A stretch of DNA of 64,000 nt from contig JAURVB010002694.1 in the NCBI GenBank assembly GCA_033002965.1, forward strand, positions 1 through 64,000, read 5' to 3'. The DNA comes from Piper betle (lineage: Eukaryota > Streptophyta > Magnoliopsida > Piperales > Piperaceae). Shown in pieces: positions 10,147 to 20,499 of this stretch (its first letter is position 1; every line of letters starts with the position of its first letter). A program made the position numbers and the translations under genes. Below the pieces are notes generated by a model that saw only the letters and a list, made by a program, of their open reading frames with translations, was not told where the DNA came from and did no database searches.

Positions 10147-10523
10147 TAGAGCTGTTAATAGAGCGAGCCAACTTGCGAGTATTTGGCATTCGGTTTGGTT
10201 AGGCCCGACTTGAAACTCGACGTTTAAATACTCGAGCTCGAACTTGATTTGAAATTGACTCGTAGTTCGATTCGAGCTCGACTCGATAATATAATATAGT
10301 AATATACATAATTATATCATTTGTCTATTTAAAATATATTTAAAATAATAAATAAATATTATTATTGACTACGTATTAGAGGAGGGTGGTGGTGAGGGTG
10401 TTTTGTTTTTTGTTTTTATTTTTTTATTTTTTTAATATTAAATTTGGGTCGTCTTTGCAATCAAATAATCCAAATTAAAGTTTGAGACAGAAACAAAGCA
10501 TTATCTATCCCCGGTTATGATAA

Positions 10524-10565
<42 letters not shown>

Positions 10566-10923
10566 TAATTGTAGCTAGTTGTATTTATTTATATACAATA
10601 AAATAACAAAATAGCATTGTTAGGAGAGAGTCATTCTAAAATACCATGAAGGTCATATATTCAATCCACGTTCATTGCATTATTATTTTTTGTTAGATAC
10701 ATGTATAAGAAAAATAGGAATTGAGCGAGCCAGAACTAGTTTCAAATTCCCGAACGAGCTGGGTTTCGAACCAATTGGGTTTCAAACTCGTCAAAATTAA
10801 ACGGTTTAAGTTATATATTCAAAACTCGTTCGATCTCGAGTCGTATTTGAACAAATTTTGAATTCTTCGAGTCGAGTTCAAACATAAATTAAACTCGGTT
10901 TGCTCACTCGTTTAGCAGCCCTA
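10147..10923. mobile_element. Non-autonomous hAT-type DNA transposon (MITE-like, 777 bp)
   Basis: The element starts TAGAGCTGTTAA and ends TTAGCAGCCCTA, which are terminal inverted repeats with two mismatches; similarity continues inward (GAGCGAGCC against the complement of GCTCACTCG). It is flanked by 8-bp direct repeats, GTTGCTAC at 10139-10146 and GTTGCTAT at 10924-10931, with one mismatch. The 8-bp duplication and TAG(A/G)GCTG-type ends are characteristic of the hAT superfamily. The subterminal regions are rich in ACTCGAGCTCGA-like motifs, as expected for transposase-binding sites. There is no coding capacity, and the centre holds an (AT)n run. It would have needed a hAT transposase in trans. 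The hAT-derived gene at 4880 is unlikely to be that source. Confidence 0.88.
10523..10562. repeat. (AT)n microsatellite inside the hAT element
   Basis: A run of about 40 bases of alternating A and T with one interruption near 10529. It lies in the middle of the non-autonomous hAT element. Confidence 0.9.
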
Positions 10924-10931
10924 GTTGCTAT

Positions 10932-13900
10932 TGTGGGTATTTTTATACAATTTTTAATCTTAATTTAGTTGGGAGAAGATTGTGCTATTTTTTTAAAAAA
11001 AATGAAATATCAATACTGATACGTGAGTTAATTTTCAAAGTATAAATAAGTGTTTTAAGTTATAACTAATAATGCTTTGGATGTCAAGTAAGTTTCTTAC
11101 TTTGTTGGTGGCAGCATGAATTCATTTATGAAAACTAGGGTAGAAAATCGGGTACAGGTGTCAAGTCATGGTATATATGATTTTAACCTGCTTATGGGTA
11201 TTACCCAATCCATCCCCTTACTAACTTGCTAACTTATGTAAGCATTTGACTAGGATGGAAAAAATAATTATCATGTCAAAGAAAAAATATCATGTCACAA
11301 TTTTGGGGGAAAATAAAACAACTTGAATTTTTTAGGGAATTGATTAAACACATAAAATTACAAGCTATCAAAGGTAAAAGGGAGTCGAAGAATATACTAT
11401 GGTAAAAAAAGAGTGTCAAGCTATCAGCAACAACTGATACTTTTATGTAAATCAAAATTAATATAAGTTATTAGATCACAATAATAGTTTGATGACCAGT
11501 CAATTTTGTCTAACAAAATCACTTATATATTGTAGTCTAAACATAGTTTTAAAGTTTTTTTACTCAACATACTTCGGAGTCAACTCTAGCCTTTGGCTTG
11601 TGAGTCAAACTCTTAAGACGCCTCTCTGCTTACAAATTTTATGAAAGTTAATTAAAAGAATAATTAAAATATTATTTTTTAAGTTTAGCTAAATCTATGC
11701 TTTAAATTAATAAAAATTAACTCTTTATCAATTTAAAGTGTTCAAGGGAACAATAAATACTAAATTTATATAACTTTTTTTGTTGGATTGAAGAAATAGT
11801 ATAAATGACTTCAAGTCGGTTTAGAGTTGACTCCACTGTAATTCACATCAACTTGAGTTGAGTCTAAATCCCGTGTTTTAAAATTATAACCTAAATTAAT
11901 GTGTAGATTTACATGCCACTAATATTTTTCTACATGCAATAGCTAATATCAAGCAATCTCATCTATTATTTGCCCCAATATATTTTATTGTTGTTGGGAA
12001 TGTAGCGCAAAACATTAACATTAAATATTTTTTTCTTAAAGTTAAAGATTATTTTATTTTAAGGTAAAGTTAAAGATTATTTTATTTTGAGGTAAATATT
12101 TATAAGATCTTTTATTCACATGACTGTAATTTTTGTTTAACGTAGGCAAAGCTATCCTCATGGTTCAACTATTTTTATAATCTAAAGGTTCACTTTAAAT
12201 ATAGTTGATAAATAGTATTTTTTGTTGCTTACAATAATAATTTTCAGTATTTATTCTCACATTTAAAAGTAAATATTATTTCTTTCGTTCATAATAACGC
12301 TTATGAAAAGTATCTGAAAAAGATCTAGTACTTGCATCATCAATAAAATATTTTATAATAACATTGGGACAGGAAAATATTGCAAAAAAGTTATTTAATT
12401 ATTATTTATGACAATTCCTTTAATTAGTATTTTAGTTTATTAACGTGAAAACTCAACACTAAGTTATTTTATTTTATAATATATGATATATGTTTGTCTT
12501 CCTACAAATTAATTCGTTTATAACAATATAATTTTTAATAATATCCATATAAATGTATATTTTATGATGTATAAATATAAGATATATTACATTATATTTT
12601 TCAGATAAATTTTTAGTTTTTTATTTTTTTATTATTATAATTTTTAATTTTTGCTTATTTTACAAGTTTTTAATATATGTATATATTAATTACTTTATTT
12701 ATTAATTTTTTAATAATTTTAAAAGATCTTGTTCTTCTAAAATATAAGTAAATAGATCATTAGTCGAAATTGAAGTTGATGAAAAGAATTATGCCCAAAA
12801 AAGATATACTTTATTCTTGATAAAAATATGATTCTATCATTTAAGACTAATTATAAAGTAAAGAAAACAATATTTACAATAATATAAATATTATAGCAGA
12901 TAAGTAATTATTTATAGTAAAAGATATATAATATTAAAAAATATATTAATTATGAAAACAAATATTGAATAAGTTAATATATTAATGTGAAAATTTAGCA
13001 CTATAAAATTTTATTTTGGAATTACAACATGATTACATTTGTAAAAATCATCTTTTTTTATAAAAATATTTGCTGAACTAATATTGTCACAGATAATAGT
13101 GTTATTGTTTAGAAGTGTAATATAGGTAACTTAATCACCAGTAAAAAAACTGTTTAGTATTCGGTTGGAGAAGGCTAATGGCGATATGATTTTAAGCAAT
13201 ATAATTCCAGAAACTATTTATTTGATTTTTTTTCGAATAAAACATCCAATTATTTTTATAAATAAATATTACAAAAATACCTAATTGGCTTATGATTATT
13301 TATTATTAATTTTTTCCACGATTAAAGGCTAAAAACACACACAGACACACATGACCTTACAAAGCCCAAAAGATGTACACAAAGCCTAAGAGATTAATGC
13401 ATACGCCCTTATAATGTAAGTTTACAAAAAATTGCAAAACTCCATTATTCACTAATTAAGTATTGGATTCTTAAGTTGCCATTTGTGTATTAGAAAACAA
13501 AAACTAAAGACCAATTGAAATGTTTACTCTCTCATTTATTGATGCAAAAATGCTGAAATTTAAGCTTACTAAATAGTGATAAATCTAAGTACTAATTACA
13601 AAACGTTTGGGATTGTTCTATAATGTGGCAAACATAAAGTTTTTCGGACAACATACTTATTAATCCAAAAGAACATTTCCTCTCTTTTCTACTATATGAT
13701 TAACTTAGTTTGCCTGGAAAAAAAGGTCAGCCAATTTCGGACAATCAAATCCTGATTTAATGAATTGAAGTTAATTCATGAAAAACCCATAACCTTCTTT
13801 TTATTTAAATGTAATATGTATTAATCAGTTCTTCCATTCAATTTCTCTTCCCACAGGTCGCCAAATGCCACAACCATTTACACTACAAATCTTCTGAACT

Positions 13901-15400
13901 CAAGAAAAATATCAAGTCATGTGTTCCAAGCTAGCAGACTGCAACAAGGGTATAAACTTGATATTTATTAATAATTTACACAGGCCACCATATGTACACA
14001 TTGTAATTAGATGATAATTTTAAGTGCCTCACTCTACAACATATATTCCAATCTTTTCATCTAAGTCACATGCATCTTATTTTCCCCTTGCCCTTCTTTT
14101 ATCTTAAGCTGATTAGGTGCTCCAAGCTTCTGACTTACCATGCATGCACATAACCTACATTCCATGCCCAGATCTAATCTATATCACTTGTTATTTCTGA
14201 ACTCCACAGAGAGACTTGTTTCTTAAATAGAGTAGCAATTCTGAAGCATGGAACAGAAGTGCCCCCACATGAGCATGGCACCTTCCCCTTGGCACCTAAT
14301 ACAGCAGCCAGCTGAGACAGCAAAATTATGCATGACCCACCTCCCAAAACCCTAATTTATCAAGTTTTGATCTGTCATGATTAACTTTGATTATCATAAC
14401 CACTTTGGTTGCTTTCAATTGCCATGCCTGTGACTCTACCTAATTACCCACTTCCCCTTTCTAATGGATACTAGCCTTTTAGGTTGAGATATGCATTGAT
14501 ATTCAAGTGGGCTCGCCGGGGAAAAGACAAGGTCTGAGCCATCACTAAACCATGTCTTTCTGGGTGGTCCTTCTTTTGGTAGTGTGGCCGGATTGTGACA
14601 ATCCCCACAGAGAGGGACGGAAAAGCAACCTAGCCATTAAAGAAGATGGTTACTTTAGGCCCCCATCTTAGCATAATGGTGTAGTATAGTTTGTATTGGA
14701 GGATGCTTTATGCTTTACTTCACTTCTAATCACAATTATGAGCTGTAATCTTTCTATTCAATGGACCCAAAAAATTAGTTCAGAGAAAGTTGGGTTGTTC
14801 AGACTAATAAATCTGACATAAGATGAAAAATAAAATGGTGACTCAATAGTACTGACAGATGCATAATTCCAACTAATATCTTGCCAGGAATACAGAAAAG
14901 AGTGTTGTGATGGATCGCTCTGGGAAATTAATATAAGCATTGGACCCAAATCTAGATTTGGGTTAATGTCATTAGTCTGCATAAGATGTATAATGAGGGG
15001 GTGTAGATATATTTATTTGCTACATGCCTATGATATGTGAGTTATTTGAAGTCATCAGGTGAGAAAAACATATGGGAGTCAATTGATTCCACCACAGTGT
15101 TGGTGTTATAGTGGAGAAAACAACAGAAAATTAACAGTTCAGAAGGTACAATTGAGAATAGAAATTAAAAGAGAAAAAAAGGAAAAAAGAAAGCAGAAAG
15201 TCTGCAGTACATATCCAAATCACAGCATCATCAGCTGCAACCACACAGGTGTCCAGCTTTCCCAAGTTCTCATCACAATTATGCATTACTGTTACAGCCA
15301 CTCCAAAGCAGTCATCTGATCAAAATGCATATTGATGGAGTCCTTTACACACACAGTGAAAATCACAAGCAGAAAATAAAGTGGATGAATCTAAGTCAGT
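10932..15400. other. AT-rich intergenic region, no gene seen
   Basis: About 11-13.8 kb is very AT-rich with no open frames. From about 13.85 to 14.75 kb the sequence is more balanced, with RY-like CATGCATG near 14141 and pyrimidine-rich patches, but no exon, hairpin or TIR pair could be supported. This stretch lies downstream (3') of the MIR396 unit, which is read leftward, so part of it could be the distal pri-miRNA or an unrelated non-coding transcript. Confidence 0.5.
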
Positions 15401-15618
15401 AGTAAGTCAGTAATCAAACAAGGACATAAGAGGCCACAAGAAAGAAAGAACAAAATGAAACAATAAAATAACAAAGTTAAAAAGGCAACCAATAATCATG
15501 TTAGAACAAGGCCATGAAAAAGAGCCAAATTGTTCCTCGTGACAACATTGACAAACCCAATTACCCAAGCTGGGAAAGAAGTAGAACCCCCATTGCAGTT
15601 GCACCATGACCCATAACC

Positions 15619-15753
15619 AGACCTCTCTCCGCATTTTCCCACAGCTTTATTGAACCGCAGCAAGCAAAGGGGACAGGTCAGTGGGTCACCCTCAACCATC
15701 CCCTCGCAAGAGATGTAGTTCAAGAAAGCTGTGGAAGAGCACGGAGAGAGTCT
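15619..15753 (-). ncRNA. MIR396: MIR396 precursor hairpin
   Basis: miR396 guides cleavage of GRF transcription-factor mRNAs in plants and so limits cell proliferation. On the minus strand, the 5' arm at 15736-15716 contains CACAGCTTTCTTGAAC and agrees with miR396a over 20 of 21 bases, the last base being A instead of G. The 3' arm at 15655-15636 contains GTTCAATAAAGCTGTGGG, the typical star strand. The arms pair with the single bulged G that is known in this family. Below the duplex the stem continues perfectly through CTCTCTCCG and CGGAGAGAG; above it, GAGGGGA pairs with TCCCCTTT. The fold is therefore about 135 bases with a long loop. A TATA box lies about 170 bases upstream. Identity rests on recognising the mature and star sequences. 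Confidence 0.95.
15716..15736 (-). ncRNA. miR396: Mature miR396 (5' arm)
   Basis: Read on the minus strand, it begins TTCCACAGCTTTC and ends TTGAACTA. The seed and centre are canonical. The 3'-terminal A differs from the common G (miR396a) and T (miR396b). This end change should have little effect on target pairing. Confidence 0.93.
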
Positions 15754-15909
15754 CATATAATCCTACAAGCATGGTCCTCGCCTAAGAAGAAGAAGAGGCA
15801 GACTTAGGTATAGAAGTAGGGAAGGCCCAGGGAATGGGAAGGGGTATGAAAAGGGTAGGATAAGAAGGGGAGAAGGGAAGACTAAGGTGTGGAACGGGGA
15901 AGGGGGATG

Positions 15910-15930
15910 CTATCGTATTTATAACGGAAC
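15910..15930 (-). promoter_or_regulatory. TATA box of the MIR396 gene
   Basis: On the minus strand TTATAAATACG lies at 15924-15914, followed by a C/T-rich leader (CCCCTTCCCCGTTCCACACC and repeats of CCCTTC). Transcription would be expected to start near 15885, about 130 bases before the hairpin. This layout of a strong TATA box, CT-rich leader and nearby hairpin is normal for plant MIR genes. Confidence 0.7.
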
Positions 15931-16235
15931 GGGGTTGGGCACAGCTTTCCCTCAGTAAGGTTTTAACCAATCCCAAGGAGAATTTTCAACATGGGCAGAA
16001 AGGAAGCTGCTCTCTTCCATGTATTCTAAGCAATTAACTGTAAAAATTTCTCACTGCTCTTTGGTTTTCTCCCGCTGTCACTGCTCTGCGTCTGTAGACC
16101 CCGAATACAAGTACTAGGCAGCCTTTTTGCCTTCGCACGGTCGCACCTACCATCTGTTTGTATCTCTCCGGCAACGCCGCCGGCCTGTCCTGCCATTTGT
16201 TACACCAACCTCAGACGCTATCAACCTTCCCATTG

Positions 16236-16520
16236 TGAGTTATAATAGGAGATTGCATCAACTTTAGATGGTAACAACCCCCTCCTATTACGAGTCATAA
16301 TAAGAGGTTGACTCCGTCCTTTATAAACATTGTCATTTAGTCATTGTTTATGCCAATCTTAGACGAGTCAATCATGCCATTATGCGTCATAATAGGATAT
16401 TCACAAAGTTTGCACCTGAACTTATCTCTGTCATTAATGGTCAGTACCAATAAGCTATCCTTCTATTTACAGCACCAGACAATATTGATACTGTCCTGAT
16501 AAGTTATAATAGAAAGCTCG
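16236..16520. repeat. Four degenerate copies of a GAGTCATAATAGGAGG-like motif
   Basis: Related 15-20-base motifs occur at about 16236 (TGAGTTATAATAGGAG), 16291 (CGAGTCATAATAAGAGG), 16383 (TGCGTCATAATAGGAT) and 16501 (AAGTTATAATAGAAAG). The second also forms a small inverted repeat with CCTCCTATTA just before it. Spacings are unequal (55, 92 and 118 bp). This looks like an old tandem array or a transposon end, upstream of the MIR396 promoter. Confidence 0.55.
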
Positions 16521-16529
16521 TGAAATTTT

Positions 16530-17450
16530 TACTACTACGTTGCATATACGATATTATTTCTATTTTATACAAATTATTTACAGCTCACTGATGTTATTTT
16601 AGAAAACTTTTCTCTCGAATATATTGATTTGTTAATGACATGATTTTAATTTGATACCGTTAAAAATGACATGAGAATGGTATTTGAATAAACTTGAAAC
16701 TATTTTTGAGCGAATATAGTTAGAATGTTTAAATTTGATGAAAGGGATAAAGGGAATTGGGTAACATATGATCCACTAAAGAATTAATTATTATTATTAT
16801 TATTATCATGTAAACGATAAATTCAATTAATCTATGTTCATCTACCTCACTTAAAAATTATAACATTTGACCAATTTAATCGTATTGTGTGTGACATTTT
16901 GAGTAAGATACACACGCAAATATAATTACATTAGCTAAATAACTAACAAGAGTTCACGATCATACTATATGCCCTTACTTAACCAGGTTGGTAATTAGGT
17001 TATTCTATTTATAGATAATTAGCGCAAGTGTTCTTGCAGACTATCTTGTAGCATTGATGGAGCCATGGGTTAAAATGGCACAATTAATGTGGCAGACGAG
17101 AAGGTGGTGTTTGTAGGAATTATCCATTTATTTATTTTTATCTAATGCTTGTGAGGTAGCGTAGAGTATTGGAAAGGTCCAAGACCTTTGTTGTATGGCG
17201 TAGGCCCATAACCTCCCCATCACTAAATACACCCTACTCCATTATTAAAAAAGAAAAAATAAACAACTAATTAAACACCGTTTAAAAAAATGACCGCATC
17301 TGACGGTAATGGTTTGCTCGGAGGGAATCAGGTGGGCCCAATCTGTGGTGGGATTTGTCTTACTACTCGACTCGGTTTATACGAAAAAAAAAGAAAGAAA
17401 AAAAACGAACACAATTTAATTACTAAATAGAGTTTAAAAGGGATAACAGA
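16530..17450. other. AT-rich intergenic sequence, no gene seen
   Basis: No exon, RNA gene or transposon end is supported. It contains a short (TTA)n run at about 16789-16804. Confidence 0.5.
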
Positions 17451-17454
17451 AGAG

Positions 17455-18075
17455 TATACACATGCTTGCATGTGATGGGGTAGACCCACCAAAAATCCTA
17501 TGGGACCAGGGTCCAACCCTAGTTCAGGGTTGCAAGTGGCTGACCAGTTTGTTAGATTTTTTATTTATTAACCGTTTCAAATTTAAATAAAAAAGAATAT
17601 AGTCGAATTTCTCTCCACTAATTTTAAAAAGGAAGAAGATATGAGGGAGTCTAGGATTACAAGTGATTAATTGGTTTGTTCAATTATCTTATCGATCATT
17701 TCCAATTTCAGTGAAAATAAAATAGTTTAAGGGTTTTAAGAAATTTGCCCAATAAACGGATAACAATTATATTGCATTAAATTGAAAGCAGAATAGTAGT
17801 GAGAAAAGGCTTCGTTGTAAAGAAACATGCGTTGGCATGTGATGTGGAAGGCCTGTGAAGAATCCTATGTGCAAGAGTCCAAGAACGTTGTTTTTATTAA
17901 TAAAAGGCAATCCCCTCCCTCACCCACACACACACTATCAACCTTACTCAGCCAGTTAGCATTGCACCATAGCCAAGATCTAATGAGAGTCTAGGGTTAG
18001 GTTAACTGATTTATTGAGTTATTGTCTTATCAACCATTTCAAGTTTAAGTGAAAAGAAAGTCGATTAAGACAACT
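17455..18075. repeat. Old diverged direct repeats (compound units)
   Basis: A block like GAGTCTAGG-TTACAAGTGATTAATTGGTTTGTT followed by ATTATCTTATCGATCATTTC-type sequence appears three times, at about 17517-17600, 17648-17735 and 17988-18070. A second block, CATGCxTxGGCATGTGATG...AATCCTATGxG...AGxGTCCAA, appears at about 17460-17515 and 17826-17885. The order suggests one unit of about 350 bp that was duplicated and then diverged. No coding sequence or terminal repeats were recognised. Confidence 0.6.
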
Positions 18076-20280
18076 TGAACCATTAAAAAATTTGGTAGGA
18101 AAATGAGTAAAAGTATAACACATCTACTAGGAGATTCTAACTAATCAAAATATAATAAAATAAAAAATAAATTATATTATTATACTTTATCTGTTTACTT
18201 AATTTAAGTCTATCTTTAAAATTAGAATCATCTTAAAAAAATATCAAATTATTTTCAATGGGGATTATCTCTAAAATTGGAGTCTATCTATATATATTGG
18301 TCGTGTATGGTACTAGATCCATCAAAAGTAAAATAGTTACAACAAAAGGCTTTGCATGAACCAAAATGTATGATAAAATTATGAGTTTTAATCACTCGCA
18401 TTTGGCTTCATTCAGCTGCTTAATTTGAAGCAATAGTTGTTTTGATTCTTTTATAGAGGAGTTTATTTCAAAAGACTAACTTAGAATTTATTGTTGTTTT
18501 CAAATTGAAATGGATGTTTGATCTTAAAGTACTAAAAAGACTAAACCAAATTGCTTAACTATAAATAAAAATACTATTAATGCGATAAACTCTGATTTTA
18601 GAAATAAAATCTAATTGAATGAAAAGATTGTGCATTTGATATTAAAGATAAACGCTAAATGAATGAAAAATAGATTAAAACAACTTAATATATTATTTTT
18701 ATTTTTATTGTAATTTGATCAGTTAAATATATTTTCGCCAATTCGTGACTAATTTTGGCTCCCCTTCTATTAATAATAGGAGTTGATAAATGTGTTAGAA
18801 AACCGAACTTAATTATTTAATCTAATTAGCCAAACGTAGAGTTTTTTTGGACATGTCCCGCGAAATTCGATCAAACATGACCCTATCTAAATTAATTCAT
18901 ATATTGAATTCTTCTCAAATATGTAAAAAAAATTATAATTCAGTCGAAATCCCTCAATATCTGATGCCAGTAAAACTGGGCCCAGCTCGAAATATTGATG
19001 AAGTGACCTCACAACCCATTTTCAAGATAAACAAACAAAATAATAGATGTTTTACCGCCGTTCAAATTATACGTCAAATATCAAACACTTTCGATTCCCG
19101 TATTTTCCTTTACTAGCAACTCCAATAATTTGTTGGCTTAAAATTGATGAAGGTGAGCCTAATCAAATGCAATAATTTCTTTTCCGGTCGAAGAGGTAAA
19201 GTGTTACAAATCATAATTTTAAAATTTTATTGTGACTTCAAAAATTCCCTAAATTAATTTTATAATAATCTTCTATAAGTAAAAACTCTGTGTAGAAAAA
19301 AGTAGAAAATATTACTAATTTTGTACCAACAATTCTTCACGATTGACTTCACGAGTCCTCCTCATTGGGAGGAGCTGAGACCGGTTCAAAAATGAAAAAC
19401 ATCACTTAAGTTTTTTCTTTAATTATTGACCACATTTTATAACGAGTAAAAATTACCCTTCATTAAAAATCGATGATGATAATTTTAAATTTTCAATAAT
19501 GAGTAGGTCTTATCATCGATACATATTTAAATGCTGATCGGGTCTTACAACCAATTTGGTTGTAATGCCTTATAGGAGGTAATTTCCTTTTAAAAATATT
19601 GTAACTCAACTAAATTGTTTAAATCTAGCTCAAACATTCAATAAGAAGCTCAACTTGAAGTCAACTGATGCGGGTTTGTAGTGCTTAAACCTGTTAGACT
19701 TGGCTCCACGTAAATTTTGATATTTTATATCAAATATATAATTTTCAACATATATATTACATCATTTTAAAAAAATAATAAAATTGAAAAAGAGTATAAC
19801 AATAATTTAAATAAAAATAACAAAGTTTCAATGCATTAAATTTTTTCTTATATAAAATATTATTAAAAAAGATTTTAGTATATAATTACTAGTGAATACA
19901 AATAAAATGAGGGCTAGAGAAGAACCCGACTAGCTCGAAACTAATAAGCTCAACTTAAGTTTAAATACATACAAATTATATTTGAGTTCAACAAAACTCG
20001 ATTAGACTCGCCCGATGATTTATGCATGTAAAAGACGATTAATGGATGAGAGGGTATATTGAGGGGAGTCGTCATTAGGACATGTACCAATCGGGTGGTT
20101 CGATTAAGACACGACAAGAAACTTGTTCATATCATCCCACTGGCAAAGTATCCCTTGGTGAGCGTGGACGGAGCAGAGAGCATGCTGGGTGGGGTGGGGG
20201 TGGGGGGGGGGACTCCGTTATTTGCGGGAGAAAAGGGTAGTATTGTCGGGGAGAAGGTTCGTCTCGTGAGCTGAAGCCGC
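18076..20280. other. AT-rich intergenic region, no gene seen
   Basis: A frame at 18847-19116 on the plus strand has no recognisable domain and ordinary AT-rich composition. A G-rich run, GGGGTGGGGGTGGGGGGGGG, is at about 20191-20210. Nothing else can be supported. Confidence 0.5.
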
Positions 20281-20480
20281 TGTCCCTGCTACACCTGCCA
20301 CCCAACATCTCCTCCCTATCTAACCTCTCTTTCTCTCTTTCTCAAGTACAAAGTTTGTGCCCAGCTACACAAATCCCCACCCCTCTCCATTGATCTCTGT
20401 GTTGTATATATACTAAAAGAATATATAACAACGCTTGACCCAAAGTCCACTCCTCGACTTCTCGTCTTGATCACAAAGCT

Positions 20481-20496
20481 GGTAGTAGCTACTACC
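20481..20496. repeat. Perfect 16-bp palindrome
   Basis: GGTAGTAGCTACTACC is identical to its own reverse complement. It lies about 80 bases after a TATATATACTAAAAG stretch and a C/T-rich segment (20280-20400) that together resemble a promoter and leader, although no exon follows. Confidence 0.6.
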
Positions 20497-20499
20497 CCC

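Noticed and set aside
15407..15756. Minus-strand open frames of 75-86 codons
   Set aside because: They overlap the MIR396 hairpin, which explains the sequence. There is no protein homology.
18847..19116. 89-codon plus-strand frame
   Set aside because: The AT-rich composition is the same as its flanks, and there is no domain, promoter or splice signal.
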